A stretch of DNA of 36,825 nucleotides from Christensenellaceae bacterium (GTDB lineage Bacteria; Bacillota; Clostridia; Christensenellales; DTU072): positions 1 through 36,825 of the forward strand of contig JAIRMA010000084.1 in assembly GCA_031259085.1 (NCBI GenBank). Direction: 5' to 3'. The translations under genes and the position numbers were made by a program. Within the stretch, counting starts at the first letter, position 1. Each line of letters starts with the position of its first letter. This document shows, one piece after another, positions 17,388 to 25,770 of this stretch. The notes beneath the pieces were generated by a model, which did no database searches, was not told where the DNA came from, and saw only the letters and a list, made by a program, of their open reading frames with translations.

Positions 17388-18713
17388 TTAGCTCTGCCCG
17401 TTTTTAACTTCCCAATAGCCGTCTTTATTCGCGCCCTTACGTTCTATCATACCCTTTTCTCTCAAAGCTTTTATCGCCCGCTTTATTGTTCCGATGTCTT
17501 TACCCAACCTCTCGCACATGGTTTCACGCGTTAAGGTATTATCCTCTTTTAACATTTCAAGGATAGCCGTTTGCGTTTTTGATAATTTTATGGGGGCGTT
17601 AATGGGGGCGTTTTTACTTTCACCGGTGTTCAACGCAAGTACTTCTTTATCAAACGGCAACACGACCGTTAGATGATCACTATAAAATTTATACGCTTCT
17701 TTTCCGTACACGTCGGTTATTTTTTGTATCCCCGTACCCAAATGCTCAACCAAATCAAGGTCTTTGAATATCCTTATAATCTCTTTGTTCCTGGGCCTTG
17801 ACGTGCCATCAAAAAAGTTCTCTTGCGTTACTCCGTGCGGCAACCTACCCATCGAGGTTATCTCTACTCTGTCCGAAAAGAACATTACAACGGGCGGTAT
17901 CTCGGTACTGTAATCGTTATGCACCGCGGCGTTAATAATCGCCTCTTTAATCGCCGCCTTATCTATAAGCGGCTTTTCAATCCGACCGTGAAACTGCACA
18001 TCGGCTTTTATCGTGTTTTCCACCTCAACCCGCGACAGGATATTTTTTACCGCCTTTACCAACGAACAATAACCGTACTCGTAATTTTCAATCAGCACTT
18101 TCTTATCTGTCCCCCAGAACTTAGCGAATTTCATTGAATTTCCATTCTCGTCCGCCATAAGATACGCCACGTAATTTGGCTCTTTATCCTTTGTCAACAG
18201 CTCAAGCGTTTCCATAAATTTATCGTTCAGCTTCTTTTTTTTCTCTTCATAAAATATCCGCAACTGCTCGAACGAAAGGTCTTGCCGTCTGCTTGCAATC
18301 ACGTCCAAACCGCCTGCAGGTCTTTGACTCCTCATCTCCTCAATCATCTCGACCGTCATCGGAATCGTCGCGCTCCCCACACGGATAAAGCAACCCTTAG
18401 GCGACATTCCGTACTGTGCTATGTGATATGGTTTTTGCGGGCCGCTTGCCAAAGCTATTTTTACAACGTCCTGTCCGTCACGCCGCTCGACAAAAACGTC
18501 GTACAATCCAAGTACGGATGGCAAAAAGTTTGTCGCCATTTTACTGACGATTGTCTGTTGCGTTTGGTCTATATCTGGCACGCCGTAAACGGACTCGTCA
18601 TCATCGATTCCTATATAAAAAGCGCCGCCGTCCATGCTGTTCAAAAAGCCGACAATTGTTCTCTCAAAGCGGTCGTTAAGCTCACGCTTATATTCGGTTC
18701 TGCTGTTTTCCAC
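17388..18713 (-). CDS. AlbA_2 (Schlafen-like) / ATP-binding-fold protein with C-terminal winged helix
   Basis: 441 residues. The N-terminal ~120 residues form an AlbA_2 (divergent AAA-4, Schlafen-related) domain: E-x(2)-R-TEYKREL, then GFLNSMDGGAFYIGIDD. A middle HATPase_c_4-like domain contains KEAIINAAVHNDYS (about 258-271), DRVEITSMGRLP and HLGTGIQKI. The last ~65 residues (from about 375) are a winged helix-turn-helix ending in K.GYW.V. This architecture is common among proteins annotated as putative transcriptional regulators and often sits inside type I restriction-modification loci; its exact role is unsettled. The start is GTG at 18713, with no ribosome binding site. A consensus promoter ends 6 bases before it. 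The gene is clearly richer in G+C than the surroundings and lies between two direct repeats, suggesting acquisition. Confidence 0.8.
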   Translation of the reverse strand: MENSRTEYKRELNDRFERTIVGFLNSMDGGAFYIGIDDDESVYGVPDIDQTQQTIVSKMATNFLPSVLGLYDVFVERRDGQDVVKIALASGPQKPYHIAQYGMSPKGCFIRVGSATIPMTVEMIEEMRSQRPAGGLDVIASRRQDLSFEQLRIFYEEKKKKLNDKFMETLELLTKDKEPNYVAYLMADENGNSMKFAKFWGTDKKVLIENYEYGYCSLVKAVKNILSRVEVENTIKADVQFHGRIEKPLIDKAAIKEAIINAAVHNDYSTEIPPVVMFFSDRVEITSMGRLPHGVTQENFFDGTSRPRNKEIIRIFKDLDLVEHLGTGIQKITDVYGKEAYKFYSDHLTVVLPFDKEVLALNTGESKNAPINAPIKLSKTQTAILEMLKEDNTLTRETMCERLGKDIGTIKRAIKALREKGMIERKGANKDGYWEVKNGQS

Positions 18714-18719
18714 TGTTTT

Positions 18720-18748
18720 ATTATACCGCTTTTTCGGATAAATATCAA
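18720..18748 (-). promoter_or_regulatory. Promoter placing the transcription start at the GTG codon (leaderless)
   Basis: Minus-strand TTGATA (18743-18748), a 17-base spacer and TATAAT (18720-18725). Only AAAACA separates the -10 from the GTG start. Transcription normally begins 6-7 bases after the -10, so the mRNA would start at or within a base of the start codon. No Shine-Dalgarno sequence is present, which agrees with leaderless translation. Confidence 0.65.
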
Positions 18749-18799
18749 GATAAGCAATGGAGGAATATTGTCGCTTCTATATTTTTCTCTCGTAAACCT

Positions 18800-18843
18800 C
18801 GCCCCTCTCCGTAAGGGGCGCGGAGACCGTTGCTCCGCGCCCC
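18800..18843 (-). repeat. GC-rich palindromic element with two overlapping hairpins
   Basis: GGGGCGCGGAG (18815-18825) pairs perfectly with CTCCGCGCCCC (18833-18843). The left part can instead pair as CGCCCCT (18800-18806) with AGGGGCG (18814-18820). The two are mutually exclusive. The G+C content contrasts sharply with the flanks. It resembles a REP-type extragenic palindrome that came in with the adjacent gene. Confidence 0.55.
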
Positions 18844-18909
18844 GCTTCGGCATAAAACTCATAACGTCCCGCCACCTTGTTAAGTGAAGTATTGATTATA
18901 CTTTGGAAA

Positions 18910-19149
18910 AACTACGTAGTGTAAGTTAAAGAGGGGAGAGGTGTGTCAAAAAAACAGGTTAAATCGGAAAAATCAGGATGTTTTCTTATGATTTACAGAA
19001 AAAAGTCGTTGCTATTTAAGAAAAAAGTATTATTTTAAGTATCTAGAACAATTATTGAAAGAATTAGAGGCTGTGAGGCATAAAAAATATAAATATTGAC
19101 ATTTTTCTAATGTTAATTTTAACATTTAAGCTTTCATGCGTTTGTCCTG
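18910..19149 (+). repeat. Repeat A, copy 3 (~240 bp)
   Basis: Closest to copy 2 at the left end (ACTACGTAGTGTAAGTTAA-GAGGGGAGAGGTGTG) and to copy 1 in the middle. Its right end (CATGCGTTTGTCCTG) directly abuts, and appears to cut into, the transposase-like relic at 19150-19470. That fits an insertion or recombination boundary at this point. Confidence 0.8.
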
Positions 19150-19470
19150 CAAAAAACCAACAATCACCAAATCTATAATCTTTGGTTTTTGATCAATATC
19201 AGCTGGCGTGTCATGTAGATACTTAGAGTAAAGCGCATCATTTGATGCGATTAATTCAATACCATCTTCTATCGTAAATTTGAAAATTCCACTATTTCGA
19301 TTAAAAAAATCCCATTTTATTTATCAACAACAGTCCCTAAATACAAATCACTGCCTCCATGTCGTCTGTCGGACGGATAATAAACAGCGATTTCTTCCCA
19401 GTTGGGATTTGGCCTCATATAACGAATATCGCTTTGAACATTTTTTTTTGCGAGACATAGTTGGCTTCAT
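19150..19470 (-). pseudogene. Transposase-like N-terminus relic, copy 2 (repeat B)
   Basis: ATG at 19470 starts MKPTMSRKKK. A poly-A frameshift then moves into VQSDIRYMRPNPNWEEIAVY, then YPSDRRHGGSDLYLGTVVDK. After a stop and further shifts, GIFKFTIEDGIELIASNDAL and KPKIIDLVIVGFLQDK follow. The copy at 1036-1223 covers the first half. It is truncated at the right end of repeat A copy 3. I read it as the N-terminal region of an insertion-sequence transposase of uncertain family. Confidence 0.5.
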
Positions 19471-20087
19471 TATGGTTATTTTTCTATATCTATACTATCA
19501 TAAGATTTGACTTATGCACTTTAAAAACAAAAATATTTTTGAATTTTAACTGATATATTGTAGGATTGTCAAAAAATGAAAGATTTAATATGAATATAGT
19601 AAAATATGAGAGATATAGTAAATAACGATAAAGTTCATTTAAATCTGATAATTTAGACTGACTATCTTTGTCAACTAAGGAATTCTTTAGATAGACTGAA
19701 TAATAAGCCAACTGTCTCATTCTGTAATTATCTAACCTTTGTATGTATAGAATATTTTTTATCTTAATCTGTTCGTTTCTTAATACTTAACTTAATGTTT
19801 TTGCTATGATTCATTTGTTTTAGTCTCACATATAAAAACAAGCCCTATATAAAATATGATTTTATCTAAAAAACAGTTGTTTATCACTCAAAATATTGAC
19901 ACTATAGAAAAAAATTGTTATTATTAAGATTCACTTTTAAACATAAGTTTAGACTGCATATAAATGCTTGACGCCTTGATGTTTTTGTTAATGTAATTTA
20001 TTAATCTTAAAAAACATATCATGACTCAATGCAAAACTTCAATCCAGAATTCGTGTTAAATTAAGTCATATATTGCTAATGCAGATA
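19471..20087. other. AT-rich intergenic stretch upstream of pgsA
   Basis: No gene is visible. No T-box features (specifier loop, TGGNACCGCG-type antiterminator) could be found although valS lies downstream. Transcription of pgsA-valS most likely starts at the promoter near 20088. Confidence 0.45.
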
Positions 20088-20096
20088 TGTTATAAT
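20088..20096 (+). promoter_or_regulatory. Extended -10 promoter candidate for pgsA-valS
   Basis: TG-T-TATAAT (20088-20096) forms an extended -10 element. The upstream -35 region is weak. The predicted start would be near 20103, about 105 bases before the pgsA start codon. Confidence 0.4.
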
Positions 20097-20207
20097 CAGT
20101 TTTGAAAAAATTTGTATCTGTTATATAAATTTTTGCGCGTCTTCTTTTAGTTATATGGTTATTTGCAAACACTTGGTTTTTAATACATTAATATAATCGG
20201 AGCTATA

Positions 20208-20900
20208 ATGAATTTAAAAAACTTAAAATGCCAATTATTTCTTGTGCCTAATATTGTTACATATCTAAGAGTATTGTTATGTCCTGTAGTATTTTATTTA
20301 TCAATAGCAAAAAGCACTTATTTATTTAAATCTGTCGAATTTCCAGACGGATTCCCATTCCTTGCTCTAATTGCTTTAATAATAACATCTGGAACTGACG
20401 TTTTAGATGGCTTTTTAGCACGGAAATTGAAACAAACTAGTGATTGGGGGAAGATGATTGATCCTGTTGCAGATAAGATAATGCATTCTGTAGCGGCCTT
20501 AGGGTTAGTTGTAGGTGGACATCTCCATTGGGCATTTTTTGTTGCTATACTTGGAAAAGAATTTTTCATGGTCGCGTGGGGTGTTTTCCTTATGAAAAAC
20601 GCCAAATTAATACAGGCCAATATTATGGGCAAAATAGCTTCTGCATGGCTTTCAGGGGGGGCGTTCTTTTGTTACTTCCATACTTTCTTCGCCGCAAAAG
20701 TGTTCTATCTAGATTGGATTATCATGGGGCTTGGCGTCTTGTTATCATACGTGGCCTTTTCTAACTATTGTTATCAAGGTGGCAAGATTGTAATTCAACT
20801 TTTAAAAGAAAAACATGGAAAAAAGAACAGTACACCTCAACAAGTAGATGATTCAATAACCACAGACACTACGAGCACAACTAACAAAGAGGATCTATAA
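20208..20900 (+). CDS. pgsA: CDP-diacylglycerol-glycerol-3-phosphate 3-phosphatidyltransferase
   Basis: 230 residues, integral membrane enzyme. It makes phosphatidylglycerol phosphate from CDP-diacylglycerol and glycerol 3-phosphate, the committed step to phosphatidylglycerol and cardiolipin. The CDP-alcohol phosphotransferase signature is complete: Asp64, Asp67-Gly68, Ala71-Arg72, Gly81, Asp85 and Asp89, with the exact D-x2-DG-x2-AR-x8-G-x3-D-x3-D spacing. Several hydrophobic segments surround it (about 15-35, 50-62, 95-125, 135-155, 160-185). The hydrophilic C-terminal tail, rich in Lys, Thr and Ser, is longer than usual. A GGAG-type RBS precedes the ATG. The stop codon touches the valS start codon, so the two are co-translated in one operon. 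Confidence 0.9.
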   Translation: MNLKNLKCQLFLVPNIVTYLRVLLCPVVFYLSIAKSTYLFKSVEFPDGFPFLALIALIITSGTDVLDGFLARKLKQTSDWGKMIDPVADKIMHSVAALGLVVGGHLHWAFFVAILGKEFFMVAWGVFLMKNAKLIQANIMGKIASAWLSGGAFFCYFHTFFAAKVFYLDWIIMGLGVLLSYVAFSNYCYQGGKIVIQLLKEKHGKKNSTPQQVDDSITTDTTSTTNKEDL

Positions 20901-23549
20901 ATGGAACTTCCTAAGAATTATAATCCATCTGAATTTGAAAGCACTATATATAAAAAATGGGAAGCATCTAAGTGTTTTACTCCAGAGCCCACAACTGAAA
21001 AATCGCCTTTTTGTATAGTAATCCCACCGCCAAATATAACTGGTCAGTTGCATATCGGACATGCACTTAATAATACGATGCAAGATATTATCATTAGACA
21101 CAAGCGCATGCAAGGATTCGCGGCACTCTGGCTACCTGGTACTGATCATGCAAGTATTGCAACAGAAGCAAAAATAGTAGATGCATTAAAGACCAATGGA
21201 CAAACAAAAAAAGACATAGGCAGAACTGAATTTTTAAAATTGGCATTCGAATGGAAAGAAAAATACGGAGGTAAAATAGTATTACAATTGAGACGATTAG
21301 GCTGTTCATGCGATTGGACAAGAGAACAATTTACCATGAACGATACTTGTTCTCGTGCTGTAAACGACGTTTTTGTAAAACTATATCGTAAAAAATTAAT
21401 CTACCGCGGTAATCGAATGATTAATTGGTGTCCTAATTGCAAAACTGCACTGTCTGATGCTGAGGTTGAATACTCACAAAAAGCAGGACATATGTGGTAT
21501 ATAAAATATCCATTCGAAAATAACACTGGATATTTAACTGTTGCTACGACAAGGCCTGAAACTATGTTTGGTGACACTGCTGTAGCAATTAATCCAGAAG
21601 ATCCAAATCTATCAAAATTTATAGGAGAATCCGTAAAACTACCATTAACTGATAAAGTAATCAAGGTTATAGGTGATACCTATGTGGAAATAGGCTTTGG
21701 GACTGGTGCTGTTAAAATAACACCTGGGCATGACCCAAATGACTTTGAAGTAGGCCTTAGACATAACTTGCCAATCATTACTGTAATGAATGAGGACGGC
21801 ACGATGAACGAACTCGCTTATTTTTGCGCTGGGGATGATCGGTTCGTTGCTCGTAAAAAAGTGATCTCCGCCTTAACTGAGCAAGGCTTGTTAGAAAAAT
21901 GCGAGGATTATTCACATAATGTGGGAGAATGTCAAAGATGTGGAACTGTAGCAGAACCACGTGTTAGTACACAATGGTTTGTTAAAATGTCACCACTTGC
22001 AAAACCTGCAATCAAAGTTGTAAAGGATCGTAGAATAGTTTTTATCCCAGACAGATTTCAACATATATACTTTAATTGGATGAATAACATTCGTGACTGG
22101 TGTATTAGTAGACAGCTCTGGTGGGGGCATCAAATCCCAGCCTGGTACTGTGAGAGTTGTGGCCATATAACTGTTGAGACTAAGACACCTTCTAAATGTG
22201 CCTCATGTGGCAGCACTATTCTTAAAAGAGACGAGGATGTACTAGATACATGGTTTAGTAGTGCACTTTGGCCTTTTTCGACACTAGGCTATCCGAAGAT
22301 GACAAAGGATTTAAAATACTTCTATCCAACTAATGTTTTGGTTACAGCTTATGACATAATATTTTTCTGGGTGGCACGAATGATCTTTTCAGGGCTTGCT
22401 CACATGGGCGAAATTCCATTCCCTGAGGTATTAATACATGGATTAGTTAGAGATAGCGAAGGCAAAAAGATGTCTAAATCTGCTGGGAATGGCATTGATC
22501 CAATTGATCTGATAGATCGATACGGAGCAGATGCACTAAGAGTTAGTTTAATCACTGGAATGGCGCCTGGATCTGATATACGATTCGGAGAAGAAAAAAT
22601 GGAGCCTTCCCGAAATTTTTTAAACAAGCTTTGGAATGCTAGTCGTTATGTTCTAGCCAACATCAAAGACACTACTATCATTGATTTGGCTGATTTAAAA
22701 TTAACTACTGCTGAAAAATGGATTTTGCATAAGATGAACAAGACCATATCAGAGGTAAATGGAAACTTGCGTAAATATGAGCTTGGACTAGGATACGCTA
22801 AAATTTATGATTTTATATGGACTGATTTATGTGATTGGTATATAGAAATTTCAAAACCATCACTTTATGGCTCTGACGTTAAAATGCATGATCAGACTAT
22901 ATCGGTTTTAGTTTATGTTTTAAAGGCTGCGTTAAAACTTTTACATCCGTTCGCACCATTTATAACTGAACAAATATGGAATGAAATTAGGGATGATCAA
23001 GACAGCAAATTCTTAGCTGTTGCGAAATTCCCATCGAGTAATACTAAATTTTCTTTTTCTAAAGATTATAAGAGATTTGAAAATATTAAAGGTATTATCC
23101 GCGCACTTAGAAATGCAAGAGCTGAATATGCATTGCCCCCATCAAAAACAGTAAAGATCTATATTCAAACATTAGATAAGAGTTATATTAAAAAGAATTT
23201 GTCACATATATATAAACTAGCACATGTAACAAGTGCTGAATTTGTAACTGATAAGTCCCAAATTAAAGAAAAAACTATATCTATCACATTAGATAACAAT
23301 GAAATTCTAATTCCACTAGGCGACCTCGTTGATATTAAAAAAGAGCTTGAGAGATTAAATAAAGAAATAAGTAAAGTGACTTTGGAAGTCAACCGTGGGC
23401 AAAATATACTGGCAAACGAAGGATTTATATCAAAAGCCCCAAAGCAATTAATCGCCATTGAAACTGAAAAATTAAATGCAAATACAGAGTTATTAACTAA
23501 ACTTCAAGCTAAATATTCTGAAATTACTGACAAAAATAGTGGATTATAA
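20901..23549 (+). CDS. valS: Valine-tRNA ligase
   Basis: 882 residues, the usual length for the family. It charges tRNA-Val and edits mischarged threonine. The class I signatures are both present: HIGH at 51-54, within PPPNITGQLHIGH, and KMSKS at 523-527, within KKMSKSAGNGIDP. The editing insert shows VATTRPETMFGDTA, and GTGAVKITPGHDPND follows. Two Cys pairs (CESC and CASC, about 415-435) probably bind zinc. The last ~65 residues are a charged coiled coil typical of ValRS. GAGG within the end of pgsA serves as RBS. It is directly adjacent to pgsA, an unusual but plausible operon partner. No T-box leader is seen before it. Confidence 0.97.
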   Translation: MELPKNYNPSEFESTIYKKWEASKCFTPEPTTEKSPFCIVIPPPNITGQLHIGHALNNTMQDIIIRHKRMQGFAALWLPGTDHASIATEAKIVDALKTNGQTKKDIGRTEFLKLAFEWKEKYGGKIVLQLRRLGCSCDWTREQFTMNDTCSRAVNDVFVKLYRKKLIYRGNRMINWCPNCKTALSDAEVEYSQKAGHMWYIKYPFENNTGYLTVATTRPETMFGDTAVAINPEDPNLSKFIGESVKLPLTDKVIKVIGDTYVEIGFGTGAVKITPGHDPNDFEVGLRHNLPIITVMNEDGTMNELAYFCAGDDRFVARKKVISALTEQGLLEKCEDYSHNVGECQRCGTVAEPRVSTQWFVKMSPLAKPAIKVVKDRRIVFIPDRFQHIYFNWMNNIRDWCISRQLWWGHQIPAWYCESCGHITVETKTPSKCASCGSTILKRDEDVLDTWFSSALWPFSTLGYPKMTKDLKYFYPTNVLVTAYDIIFFWVARMIFSGLAHMGEIPFPEVLIHGLVRDSEGKKMSKSAGNGIDPIDLIDRYGADALRVSLITGMAPGSDIRFGEEKMEPSRNFLNKLWNASRYVLANIKDTTIIDLADLKLTTAEKWILHKMNKTISEVNGNLRKYELGLGYAKIYDFIWTDLCDWYIEISKPSLYGSDVKMHDQTISVLVYVLKAALKLLHPFAPFITEQIWNEIRDDQDSKFLAVAKFPSSNTKFSFSKDYKRFENIKGIIRALRNARAEYALPPSKTVKIYIQTLDKSYIKKNLSHIYKLAHVTSAEFVTDKSQIKEKTISITLDNNEILIPLGDLVDIKKELERLNKEISKVTLEVNRGQNILANEGFISKAPKQLIAIETEKLNANTELLTKLQAKYSEITDKNSGL

Positions 23550-23610
23550 ACGATTTGTCTATATTAATGTAGAAATAAATATAATTTTTTGAAAATTTAA
23601 CTGTTTTTGG

Positions 23611-23639
23611 TTGAAAATTTTTCGAATATGCTATATAAT
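23611..23639 (+). promoter_or_regulatory. Sigma-A promoter of the CvpA-like/DUF1508 operon
   Basis: TTGAAA (23611-23616), a 17-base spacer and TATAAT (23634-23639). The predicted start near 23646 lies ~56 bases upstream of the ATG, which follows a strong AGGAGGAG ribosome binding site (about 23687-23694). Confidence 0.7.
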
Positions 23640-23701
23640 TACTAGTAGGGATTTAAATTTATTAACAATTTAAATGTAACAAATCTAGGAGGAGTAATAA
23701 T

Positions 23702-24238
23702 ATGGTAGATTTTAACTATCTGATTGCATTTATAGTGATCGCTCTATTAGGACTTCTATTAGGATTTGGTAGAATCCTAAAAATATTCACAAGTGGACCT
23801 TTTGGGTTTGTTCTGTCTATAGTATTTTGTGCTCTTTTAGGTGGAACACTACAAACTGTGCCAGTTGTTGCTAATTTTATAGTTAGCATAAATGATAAAG
23901 CTATTGATATTGCTGATTTTCTAAAATACCTAAGGCCTGGTATCATAGTATATTACATCACTATGTTTTTAATAGTCCAGATATTTAGGATCTTTATAGT
24001 TAAAGCTATTAGAAATTTCATGGAAACCGACAGAAATATAATGAGATTTTTAAATAGAATATTAGGCATGGTATCTGCAGTAGTGTTTTCAGCTACGGTG
24101 GTCTTATTGTTCTTTGCAGTAGTTGAAGTTTTCGATTCAACTGCATTAGGCCAAAACATAATTTCTAAAATAGGTGATGGTATTATACGAGCCATATACG
24201 ATCACAATCCTATAAACTTTGTACTTGAAAAATCTTAA
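23702..24238 (+). CDS. CvpA-like integral membrane protein
   Basis: 178 residues with four predicted TM helices (about 5-22, 35-52, 80-98 and 118-143). Between helices three and four is a short charged loop (RNFMETDRNIMRFLNR) like the central region of CvpA/colicin-V-production-type proteins. The N-terminal pattern (short N-tail, then a Gly-rich helix with G-F-G-R) also fits that family. Members are inner-membrane proteins linked to envelope homeostasis, with no established biochemical activity. It has a consensus promoter and a very strong RBS, and is followed 18 bases later by the DUF1508 gene. The family call is moderate. Confidence 0.5.
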   Translation: MVDFNYLIAFIVIALLGLLLGFGRILKIFTSGPFGFVLSIVFCALLGGTLQTVPVVANFIVSINDKAIDIADFLKYLRPGIIVYYITMFLIVQIFRIFIVKAIRNFMETDRNIMRFLNRILGMVSAVVFSATVVLLFFAVVEVFDSTALGQNIISKIGDGIIRAIYDHNPINFVLEKS

Positions 24239-24256
24239 TATTAGAGAGGTAGCTTA

Positions 24257-24994
24257 ATGGCTGGCAAATATGTAATTAATTCAGTTGATTGCGACGATGA
24301 AAAGAGTTTTAGATTTATTCTAAAGTCTAGTAATGGTCACAACATTTTTAGTAGTAGATTGTACTCTTCAAGAAAATCTTGCCTCGGTGGCATTGATTCC
24401 TTTAAAAATGCAGTACTTAATGGTAAATTCTCACTCGAAACTGAGAAGAGCGGCAGAACAGCTTTTAGATTGCGATACGGATCACAACAATACCAAAGCG
24501 AAACATTCTCACAAAAATCAACAGCAGAAAACTCCATAGATTCTATTAAGAACAACGCTATAACGGATGTGATTATAGATAATGCAGCAGCTGAAGAAGA
24601 AGCCATTGCACAACAGAAAGCCGCTGAAAAAGCCGCTAAAGCCGCTGAAAAAGCTGCTGAGCTTGAAGCCATTCAGAAGAAGAAAGCCGCGGAAGCCGAG
24701 GCTAAAGCTCAAGCTAAAGCTGCAGAATTAGCGGCAATTGAACAGGCTAAGGCTGAAAAAGCCGAGGCTAAAGCACAAGCAAAAGCCGCTGAATTAGCTG
24801 CAATTGAACAGGCTAAAGCTGAGAAAGCTGCTGCAAGGGCCGCTGAAATTGAAGCTAGAGAAAAAGCTAAAGCCGCTGAGCTCGAAGAAAAAGCTAGACT
24901 AAGAGCCGAAGCTAAGGCTGCAAAATCTACAGTGAAGAAAACTAACACTGATTTAAATCCACAAAATCCTGAGACAGAAATCACAAAAATCTAG
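24257..24994 (+). CDS. DUF1508 (YegP-like) protein with long Ala/Lys/Glu-rich helical tail
   Basis: 245 residues. Two DUF1508 half-repeats occupy about 1-100. The first has RFILKSSNGHNIFSSRLYSS and G.DS.KNA; the second has AFRLRYGSQQYQSETFSQKS, then SIDSIKNNA. DUF1508 is a small beta-alpha fold of unclear function. From about 113 to 222 the sequence is almost entirely Ala, Lys, Glu and Gln. It includes a perfect-length 22-residue tandem repeat (AEAKAQAKAAELAAIEQAKA + EK), predicted to be a long single helix or coiled coil. AGAGAGG precedes the ATG. It is the last gene before a strong terminator and forms an operon with the CvpA-like gene. A scaffolding or membrane-partner role is possible but unproven. 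Confidence 0.7.
   Translation: MAGKYVINSVDCDDEKSFRFILKSSNGHNIFSSRLYSSRKSCLGGIDSFKNAVLNGKFSLETEKSGRTAFRLRYGSQQYQSETFSQKSTAENSIDSIKNNAITDVIIDNAAAEEEAIAQQKAAEKAAKAAEKAAELEAIQKKKAAEAEAKAQAKAAELAAIEQAKAEKAEAKAQAKAAELAAIEQAKAEKAAARAAEIEAREKAKAAELEEKARLRAEAKAAKSTVKKTNTDLNPQNPETEITKI
24695..24826 (+). repeat. Two tandem 66-bp units inside the DUF1508 gene
   Basis: Units 24695-24760 and 24761-24826 each encode 22 residues starting Ala-Glu-Ala-Lys-Ala-Gln. They differ mainly at synonymous positions, so selection keeps the protein repeat. Shorter, less regular Ala-Lys repeats flank them. Confidence 0.75.
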
Positions 24995-25146
24995 ACGAAT
25001 CTTATATTAATATTGAGCCTTTTTGAAAGAAAGGACGTACACTACATAATACTAAACTCTTAATGTATATATGAGATTTAAGTTAGGTTGCGTTAATGAT
25101 TTTAATGTAATAAATTTTGCTTATTATCAATATTTTTTCATAGCTT

Positions 25147-25187
25147 GTTAGAGCCCTCTCTGTTGCATTCAAGGGCTCTAACTTTTG
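25147..25187 (+). terminator. Intrinsic terminator of the CvpA-like/DUF1508 operon
   Basis: GTTAGAGCCCT (25147-25157) pairs perfectly with AGGGCTCTAAC (25172-25182) and is followed by TTTTGTG. The 11-bp stem is the strongest terminator in the window. Confidence 0.85.
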
Positions 25188-25770
25188 TGAGACTAAAGAT
25201 TTAATAATTCATTTAGAATACATATCGCGTGCGTTTTTCTCAGGGTTATGCATTTGATGTTTTATAAACTAATAAACACTAAATGGATCAAAGAAGCAAA
25301 TTAGTCTTGATTTTAATCTCTTAGAATGAAATCAGATCTCTTGTGCAATCATTTATCATTAATTTTTTAGTACTTCGCATAATTTTATTCATCTCAAATT
25401 AAGTAGTAATTTATTATATGTGATATTGCTTCAATTATCATGTCAGCATAAAATATCGCGTTATAATATATTCACATTGCCTTAATATTTGGGAATTAAG
25501 CTACAGTTTCAATTTTTCTAGTTTTTTTTGATTTAAAATGATTATTTGACTTTGAATTGTAAAAACTACTCTAAATTATTGATAATGCAATTTCATTTAA
25601 ATAATATAATTAAAAAATATTTAGGTTTAATAGGCATTGAATTTGCAAGATTGAATTTAGAATATCTTGTAATAAGCCCTAAAATTAAATGCATCAACGA
25701 TAACTACCTGCATAACCACAAATGTGTTTTGAACTCATATTAAAAGGTCAATAAAAAAACAGGAGACTAT
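25188..25770. other. AT-rich intergenic stretch upstream of the transposase-like gene
   Basis: No terminal inverted repeat matching the far side of the transposase gene could be found by eye. A 65-codon frame (25546-25743) has no RBS and no recognisable content. AGGAG (25761-25765) serves the next gene. Confidence 0.4.

Noticed and set aside
18282-18887. A 201-codon plus-strand open frame
   Set aside because: It is antisense to the AlbA_2-type gene, has no RBS and arises from the G+C-rich codons of that gene.
19490-19720. A 76-codon minus-strand frame
   Set aside because: Low-complexity AT-rich sequence without RBS or similarity.
19800-20207. T-box leader for valS
   Set aside because: No specifier hairpin, conserved AGGGTGGNACCGCG-type motif or terminator was found upstream of pgsA-valS.
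24337-24984. Several minus-strand Ser/Phe/Ala-rich frames
   Set aside because: They are mirror frames of the Ala/Lys/Glu repeats of the DUF1508 gene.
25546-25743. A 65-codon plus-strand frame upstream of the transposase-like gene
   Set aside because: No RBS, AT-driven composition and no recognisable motif; not supported as a gene.
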